This document shows, piece by piece, positions 57,381 to 64,000 of a DNA stretch of 64,000 bases (position 1 is the stretch's first letter; each line of letters opens with the position of its first letter). Below the pieces are notes generated by a model, which had not been told where the DNA came from, searched no databases, and saw only the letters and a program-made list of their open reading frames with translations. Where the stretch lies: positions 1,400,228-1,464,227 of the forward strand of contig NC_087186.1 in the NCBI RefSeq assembly GCF_035594125.1, in the 5' to 3' direction. A program made the translations under genes and the position numbers. The stretch comes from Scylla paramamosain (taxonomy: Eukaryota > Arthropoda > Malacostraca > Decapoda > Portunidae).

Positions 57381-58421
57381 CAGCGTTCATAAAAAAAAAA
57401 GACGCGCATGGCAACACTAATTTTCTGCTACACGTCGCTAGCCAAGATATTTTTCATATTTATGACTAAAACTGTTTTATACTCATCAATGGTAATATCG
57501 AGCTCGTTTTCAATAAGATGGTAGGTACAAATAACATTCATATTGGATATCGAAGCTAAAAGAAAAAAAAACTGAGTGATCGTATGAGGATTTGTCTCAG
57601 AGAGTGGTATTCCTATCATTGGATTCGAGTACCAGTGTCAGTAATCAGATCCATCAGCTCTCCTCGGATCCGTGGGAATGTCTTCTTATTACTGAAAATG
57701 GGGGATGAGGTAACTGTTCCTCTGTACATATATGTAGAATTTTGCAACTAGAATAAGTAAATTCATAAATAATGTTAAAGATGAGTTCAGTAAGAATATT
57801 GTCTTTGAATTTAAAGAAAGAGGCGATAGTGAAATTTTTGGTGAAGATAAAAAAAAAATAATTTGGTGAAAAAAAATTATAAGTATGGTACCAAGTCTTT
57901 TTTTTTTCTGATAGTATTGCTAAAGTGGCAATCATAAATAATCTTAGGTGTCGTCTAAGAAGGAAAGGTCTAAAAGGAAGGTCTATTAAATTTGCTTTCT
58001 AAAGAATTGTAAATAGTGTTATTTATGATGAATAAAGGAAACCCGGTATTATGAAAAAAGAAGTTGATATCATGGTAAACGTAAACCAATTACGGGATAA
58101 TCTACAGCAACGATATGAGAGACTTTTGACAGCATTAATCATATACAATTAGGGAATACACGATAGAAAAGTAATCCTCAAACCTGAGAAAGATGGTTTG
58201 AGGTAAACTGCTCTATGTAACTGATTGATTTTTCGATCCAGCATTACATCCAAATATGCGATAGAGACGTTTTCTGTACCACATATGGATTCAATATTGA
58301 AATGTTTAGAGTTTAGGTAGCTAAGACATTTAGGAATGTGCTGAGAGTGTTTGAATAAGAGAAAAGTGTCATCAACGTATCATCTGTCAAATAAGGATTT
58401 GAATTCAGTAAGTCATTCATT

Positions 58422-58890
58422 TAACCAGTTAGTTCCATGGTGACATTAAAAAAAAAATAAAAGAAGTAGCAAGAGTAGGGTCAATACAAGAAAGATCCCA
58501 TGGTCATACCATCACCTTGAACATGTAATTTATTATTGAGCATGAAAGAGGAAACTTTAATTGCAAGATGCAATCGGCTAATTAATTTTTTTTTTTTTTT
58601 TTTTGTAATTAAATTAAGTGTCATGGTCCTTTAAATATTCCATTGCAAAGTCGTTTATTTAACCAATTAGTTACTTGGTGATTATTCTTTTTTTTTTTTT
58701 TTTTTGCAAGAGTAGGGTCAAGACAAGAAAGAACCCATTGCCACACCATCACCTTGGACATATAATTTATTATTGAGCAAGAAAGGGGAAGCTTTAATTG
58801 CCAGTTGTAATCGCCTATTAATTTTTTTTTTTTTTTGTGTAATTAGATTGTGGCATGGTTCTTTAATAGTTCATTGCAAATTATCTGAAT
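58422..58890 (-). repeat. tandem duplication of ~235 bp within the Penelope RT
   Basis: Two copies (about 58422-58654 and 58655-58890) share GCAAGAGTAGGGTCA, CATCACCTTG, AATTTATTATTGAGCA and a poly(T) tract. They are diverged. Confidence 0.75.
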
Positions 58891-59082
58891 AGTTTCATCA
58901 AGAGGAATATTGGTAAATATTAATTGACTTAACATCAAAACTAGCCATGACAGTATTATGAACTTCAAATCTATTAATTTATTTAACGAAATCATAAGAA
59001 TCTTATAGGTAAATCTATTTAACATTAATGGTTCCAGTATGGAGACAAAATATTTAGCTAATGTATACTTAAATGTTTTCAT
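58843..59082 (-). pseudogene. Penelope-like reverse transcriptase, central piece
   Basis: 80-codon open stretch (MKTFKYTLAKYFVSILEPLM... FTNIPLDETIQ) matching RT blocks before the catalytic YVDD motif, which lies at about 58380. The rest of the RT is in other frames. Confidence 0.8.
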
Positions 59083-59582
59083 GGTACAAAAAGGTTGGGC
59101 TTAATAGGATTACCGGCTCTGTGAGTTTTCGGAAGGCCATAGAGGATGCCAGGGGACAAACCGTTTGTGTAAAGGTGGTTAAAGATATATGTGGTGATAA
59201 TATTCACTTTAAAGAGATGTCTCAGCAGCTTTGCTAGTTTATCCTCAAATTTAGTAATATAATAAAAGGATTTATCTTAAATAAATCTAAATTAGATATA
59301 TAACTTAAAATATGTTCAACTTTACCGATATAATCTTTTTTGTTCACAACCACAGTGCCACCACCATTTGTCAGGTCTAGTAATAATAATTGAGTCACCT
59401 GATTTTCATTTAATGAGTCAGTCAGAGAGAGTTGTAGAGAGCTTGTGGTAGTATGAGGAAAGAACGTTTAATTATGATGAAATCTTGAAAGGGTGACTGA
59501 GCTACTGAAGAAATATCCTTCATGAAATTTCTCTATTCCTTGTGTTTATATGGCAAAAATTTAAGAGTATTGATTAAAAGTT

Positions 59583-59744
<162 letters not shown>

Positions 59745-60866
59745 TATTCATCAAAAATTGAAAGATACGTGTCTTCAAAACTTCATTCTCAAAAGAGTTC
59801 AAGTAATAGGAAGGAGAAAACAAAGAAGGCAGGGAGTTCCAGAGTTTATCAGACAAAGTGATGAATGATTGAGAATACTGGTTTACTCTTGCATTAGAAT
59901 GGTGAACAGAATAAGGATGGAAAAAAGAAGAAATTCTTGTGGGGCGAAGCAGCGGGAGGAAGGGAAGCATTCAGTTAGAAAAATTAGAAGAGCAGTTAGC
60001 ATAAAAATATCGATAGTAGAAAACAAGAGGTGCAGCATTGCCGTGATGAGAAAGAGGCTCAAGACAGTCAGTTAGATGAGAGGAATTGATAAGAGAAAGA
60101 AAAAAAAAATATTCCATCCTGTTTAAAATAGCGGCTTGGAGTGGAGCTCATCACCGCTATATGTGTGTAGGATACTCCATATATAGACGGATAAAGCCCC
60201 TATAAAGAGTTAGCAGCTGGCTGGGGTGAGAAAAACTGACGAAGATGACTCAGAACACCAACTTTATAGATGCTGTTTTAGCTAGACATGAGATGTGAAA
60301 TTTCCACTTTAGTTTGTAAGTAAAGGACAGACCGAGGATGTTCATTGTAGAAGAGGGAGAGAGTTGAGTGCAATTCAAGAAGAGGGGATAGTTGTCTGGA
60401 AGGCTGTATCGATGGAGGAATTGAGTTTTTAAGGCACTGAACAATACTGAGTTTGCTCTGCCCCAATCAGAAATTTTTGAGAGATCTGAAGTCAGGCGTT
60501 CTGTGGCTTACCTGCGTGAACTGTTTACTTCCTGAAGGTCGGACGTTTTTTTAAAAGACATGGAAAAGTGCAGTGTGATATCCTCAGCGTAGGAGTGAAT
60601 GGGAAAAGAAGTTTGGTTTAGAAGATGATTTATGTGTAGTAGGAAGAGAGTGGGTGACAGAAGAGAACCCTTAGGAGCATCATTGTTTTGAGATGTAGGA
60701 GAAGAACAGTGATCATCTACCACAACAGTAATAGATCAGTCATATAGGAAATTTGAGATGAAAATACAGATTGAAGGATAGAAGATGGTGAAGGGTAGTT
60801 TGGAAATCAAAGCTTTGTGCCAAACTCTATCAAAAGCTTTTCATATGTCTAAGGCAATAACACTAA
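59745..60866 (-). mobile_element. Family A LINE copy A9, truncated at both ends
   Basis: Carries the RT C-terminal half on the minus strand (60508-60723: FPIHSYAEDITLHF; 60250-60444; 59734-59970). The family 3' terminal sequence is missing, as is everything 5' of SKAF. Inactive. Confidence 0.85.
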
Positions 60867-60927
60867 AGAAGATTTGGTTGCCACTACTGAGATGGAGGAG
60901 ATAACTTCTTCTTTTTTTTTCCCACCC

Positions 60928-61394
60928 ATGGATTTTTTTTTTTTTTTTTTATGTAGGAAGGACACTGGCCAAGGGCAACAAAATTCCAATAAAAAAAATT
61001 GCCCACTGAAATGCCAGTCCTACAAAAGGGTCAAAGCAGTAGTAAAAAAAATGATGAATAAGTGTCTTGAAACCTCCCTCTTGAAGGAATTCAAGTCATA
61101 GGAAGGTGGAAATACAAAAGCAGGCAGGGAATTCCAGAGTTTACCAGAGAAAGGGATGCATGATTGAGAATACTGGTTAACTCTTGCATTAGAGAGGTGG
61201 GCAGAATATGGGTGAGAGAAAGAAGAAAGTCTTGTGGAGCAAGGCCGCGGGAGGAGGGGAGGCATGCAGTTAGCAAGATCTAAAGAGCAGTTAGCATGAA
61301 AATAGCGGTAGAAGACAGCTAGATATGCAACATTGCAGCGGTGAGAGAGAGGCTGAAGACAGACAGAGGAGAGGAGTTGATGAGACGAAAAGCT
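60928..61394 (-). mobile_element. Family A LINE copy A10, 3' fragment
   Basis: Ends in a poly(A) (T-run at about 60928-60950) and the shared terminus. Frame 61020-61439 encodes RCNVAYLAVFYRYFHANCS and the family end WNSLPAFVFPPSYDLNSFKR. The 5' break is at about 61394. Confidence 0.9.
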
Positions 61395-61690
61395 AATGGA
61401 TGTATGTCCATGTGTAGGAGAGCTTGTTAGACATTGCATTGGCCCATCTCTATACGGGTCATACGCATCTCACTTGTGGTTACCTCATGTTCTGGGAAAT
61501 TCAGCCATTTTGTTCGATTGACGCAGTCTGGTGGAACTGCAGGAGCAATACCCTTTATACCTTTTCCATTGTCGCGATGAGGATGGAACATTCCAGATAT
61601 CGCTGATAGCTCTTTTCCTGGGACATGAGGTCCTTGTGTTTGTGGAGAACAAATTATAGATTTCCTCTTAAGATTTTTTCCTTTTACTTC
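61395..61690 (+). pseudogene. C-terminal scrap of an unassigned LINE
   Basis: The frame around 61424-61606 reads LDIALAHLYTGHTHLTCGYL. The R.GHT.LTHG.L block is conserved after RT in Jockey-group LINEs. The usual downstream Cys are partly lost. Confidence 0.6.
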
Positions 61691-61754
61691 TTAAACCAGT
61701 TGCATAGTGTTGGATGTAACTTTACCCTTGCACATGCAGAAGCTGGTGGCAAGT

Positions 61755-61985
61755 GAGGAAGACATGTAATGGACAACACTGGGTCTTAGACACAGGATCA
61801 GTTGGAGTAATGTCTTAGGTACATAAAGAACAATGTCAGATATCTGGGACAGTGAGGTCAGTGTCTTGGGCACATAATGAACAACGCCAGGTATCTTGTC
61901 AGTGGGGTGAGGGTCTTGTGTATGAAACAAACAATGCCAAAAGCACTGTTTGGGTAAATGGGGTCGATACACCCTCACTTTAAAT
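61755..61985. repeat. degenerate ~52-bp minisatellite
   Basis: Units starting GTCTTAG/GTCTTGG with TACATAA...GAACAA and CAG.TATCT blocks recur about every 50 bp (61786, 61812, 61863, 61913). Confidence 0.65.
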
Positions 61986-62370
61986 CAGTCTAATAAGTTA
62001 ACATAATAAATGCCGACCCTCTCATTTTTAGCAATTTTTTTATTGGGCTGTCCCATTTTTTTTTTTTTTTGTTTACTTATAGTAAATGTTAACATTTTTA
62101 CCATATCATAGTTTTGTTTTTGTGTTAATATTTTAACCTGTAACCTATGTTGTTTTTTTAAGTTTTGTAGGATCGCCTTATGACGACGATATCGCGGTGC
62201 CATAACATCAATGAATCAACCAATGAACCTCTTTATAAGCCATATCTGTCCAATATGGTGTCCGGTCTCCTACTAAAAAAAAGTCACCCACACAACTCTG
62301 AGGGATGCTCGGGCTGATTCATGCAGAAGGGGAGGGGGGGCGGAAATGGGGAAATGGTAGGGTGGAAAAC
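61986..62370. other. unassigned sequence
   Basis: No domain or element end recognised. Confidence 0.4.
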
Positions 62371-62453
62371 TGAACATGAGAACATAAGAAATAAGGGAAG
62401 CTGCAAGAAGCGACCAGGCTTACACGTGCAGTCCCTGTATGAAATATATCTAC

Positions 62454-63762
62454 CTATTTCCATCTATTATCCCCATCCATAAACTTGTCTAATCTTCTCT
62501 TAAAGCTCTCTAGTGTCCTAGCACTAACAACATGATTACTGAGTCTGTTCCACTCATCTACCACTCTATTTGAGAACCAATTTTTTCCTATCTCCTTCCT
62601 AAACCTAAATTTTTCAAGTTTGAACCCGTTATTTCTTGTTTTACCCTGGTTGCTGATCCTAAGAATTTTGCTTACATCCCCCTTGTTATAATCCTTATAC
62701 CACTTAAAGACTTCTATCAGGTCACCTCTTAACCTACGTCTCTCTAAAGAATGTAAATTTAACAGCTTCAACCTCGCCTTGTAAGGAATACTCCTCATCC
62801 CCAGTATCCTTTTAGTCATTCTCCTCTGTACCGATTCTAATAGACCTATATCTTTCCTGTAATGTGGGGACCAGAACTGCACAGCGTAGTCTAGATGAGG
62901 TCTGACCAGCACCAAGTATAACTTTAATATTACTTTCGTCCTTCTACTTCTCCTAAAAATGAATCCTAGTACCCTATTTGTCCTGTTTCCGGCTTCTATG
63001 CATTGTTTTCCTAGACGGAGTTCAGAGCTAACTATAACTCCTAAATCTTTCTCGTACCCTGTACCTACCAGAGTTTGGTTGTTTAATGTGTACCTATTGT
63101 GTGGATTTCCTCTACCTACGCTAAGTACTTTGCATTTATTGATATTAAATTGCATTTGCCATCTATCCGTCCATTCATTCATTCTATCTAAATCTGCCTG
63201 CAAGGCGATGGCATCCGATTCTGACCTAATTAATCTACTTATCTTTGTGTCATCTGCAAATTTACTAACATCACTACTAATTCCACTATCCAAGTCATTG
63301 ATATATATTTGAAATAACAATGGCCCTAATACTGATCCCTGTGGCACCCCACTAATTACATGACCCCACTCGTATTTCGAGCCGTTTATTACAACTCTCT
63401 GTCGCCTGTTACTAAGCCATGACCCTATCCAGCCTAACACCTTCCCATCTATCCCGTGTGCCATAACCTTTCTCAGAGGCCATTGATGGGGTACCTTGTC
63501 AAATGCTTTACTAAAGTCCAGATATAAGATATCATAACTATCACCATTATCTACTGCCTGGTACACTTTACTGTAAAAACTCAACAAGTTCGTCAGGCAA
63601 GACTTCCCCTTCGTGAAGCCATACTGTGACTGATTTAAGTTATGTTTATCTAAATGTTCCCTAATATTCCTCGCTATTATTGAATCTAACATTTTACCTA
63701 CAACTGAAGTTAAACTGACAGATCTATAGTAAGACGCTAAAGTTTTATCTCCTTAAAGATTG
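62454..63762 (-). pseudogene. CR1-like reverse transcriptase and C-terminal domain
   Basis: A 412-codon open frame from 63692 to 62454, open a little further upstream (GDKTLASYYRSVSLTSVVGK). RT motifs: DILYLDFSKAFDKVPHQ (A), SGVPQGSVLGPLLFQIYIND (B) and VSKFADDTKISR (C, FADD). The thumb and end follow: RPHLDYAVQFWSPHYRKDIG, LESVQRRMTKRILG and FKRRLDKFMDG. It looks intact from motif A to the stop. A frameshift near 63760 separates it from the upstream piece. Confidence 0.88.
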
Positions 63763-63797
63763 GTACTACATTAACCTGCCTCCACATTACCGGTACC

Positions 63798-63992
63798 TCA
63801 CCTGTCTAGTGATTTTCTAAAGACAGAAACTAACGGCTCACTAATAATCTCTTTGCATTCCTTAAGTACTCTGGGATATATTTCATCAGATCCTGGTGTC
63901 TTGAACTTTTTTAGCCTATCTATCTCCTGTTCCACTATCTCCCTAGTTATGGAAATATCTTTCAGCTTCTCATTCTCATCCGCTCTAAACAC
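63798..63992 (-). pseudogene. CR1-like LINE, linker before RT
   Basis: The frame reads EIVEQEIDRLKKFKTPGSDE, then YPRVLKECKEIISEPLVSVF. This is the segment just before the RT fingers (k..ks.GpD.i.p..lk). A stop and frame changes at 63700-63800 separate it from the main RT frame. It continues out of the window. Confidence 0.8.
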
Positions 63993-64000
63993 CTGTTCAC

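Larger units (their letters stand above)
62371..64000 (-). mobile_element. CR1-like LINE, 3' part, runs off the right edge
   Basis: The minus strand reads RT and C-terminal region, then a short 3' UTR ending in CTTATGTTCTCATGTTC-type octamer repeats (62371-62388). Such octamer tails are usual for CR1-group LINEs. The 5' side continues past 64000. Confidence 0.85.

Overview
This window is repeat-rich eukaryotic DNA, most likely from a decapod crustacean (a crab is my best guess). The evidence is the mixture of Jockey-like LINEs, CR1-like LINEs, a Penelope-like element, a Ty3/Gypsy LTR element, a hAT transposon and a Polinton/Maverick-like remnant, all set among very long (TA)n, (AC)n, (GA)n and (TTA)n microsatellites. 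The species call is inference from recognising these families, not a database result. I see no convincing host protein-coding gene, tRNA, rRNA or CRISPR array. Every sizeable reading frame belongs to a mobile or virus-derived element.

Layout. 0-3.3 kb: microsatellites and a minus-strand LINE (E1). 3.3-7.8 kb: a nearly complete two-ORF minus-strand LINE (E2) with a pentanucleotide tail and a stop/start overlap between its ORFs. 8.1-11.8 kb: the first copy (A1) of a Jockey-like LINE here called family A. 12.5-13.7 kb: a mosaic of LINE and SGNH-hydrolase scraps. 13.7-20.1 kb: a complete Ty3/Gypsy element on the minus strand with two LTRs that look identical. 20.3-27.2 kb: family A copies A2 (minus) and A3 (plus). 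27.2-29.1 kb: mostly (TA)n. 29.1-34.3 kb: copy A4, split by an intact hAT transposon with a perfect 8-bp target duplication. 34.4-49.0 kb: two ~2.9-kb inverted arms, each carrying an integrase pseudogene plus the endonuclease of LINE family B, around an 8.5-kb spacer holding A5, A6, A7, A8 and more of LINE B. 49.7-56.0 kb: a compact decayed Polinton/adintovirus-like element with inverted terminal repeats, a major capsid pseudogene, an adenain-like protease, a penton-like gene and the N-terminal part of a protein-primed polymerase. 56.3-57.4 kb: ORF1 of another LINE with a recognisable promoter. 57.4-59.6 kb: a Penelope-like element. 59.7-61.4 kb: A9 and A10. 61.4-62.4 kb: a LINE scrap and a minisatellite. 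62.4-64.0 kb: a CR1-like LINE that runs off the right edge.

The genes do not form a cellular pathway. Each element once encoded its own mobility: APE endonuclease plus reverse transcriptase for LINEs; gag, protease, RT, RNase H and integrase for the Ty3 element; a transposase for hAT; and capsid, protease and polymerase genes for the Polinton-like element. Nesting gives a relative order: hAT is younger than A4, A8 is younger than LINE B, and the Ty3 element is young because its LTRs match.

The most unusual region is the Polinton-like remnant. All its genes lie on one strand, at least two look spliced, and the capsid module survives while integrase, ATPase and the catalytic polymerase are missing.
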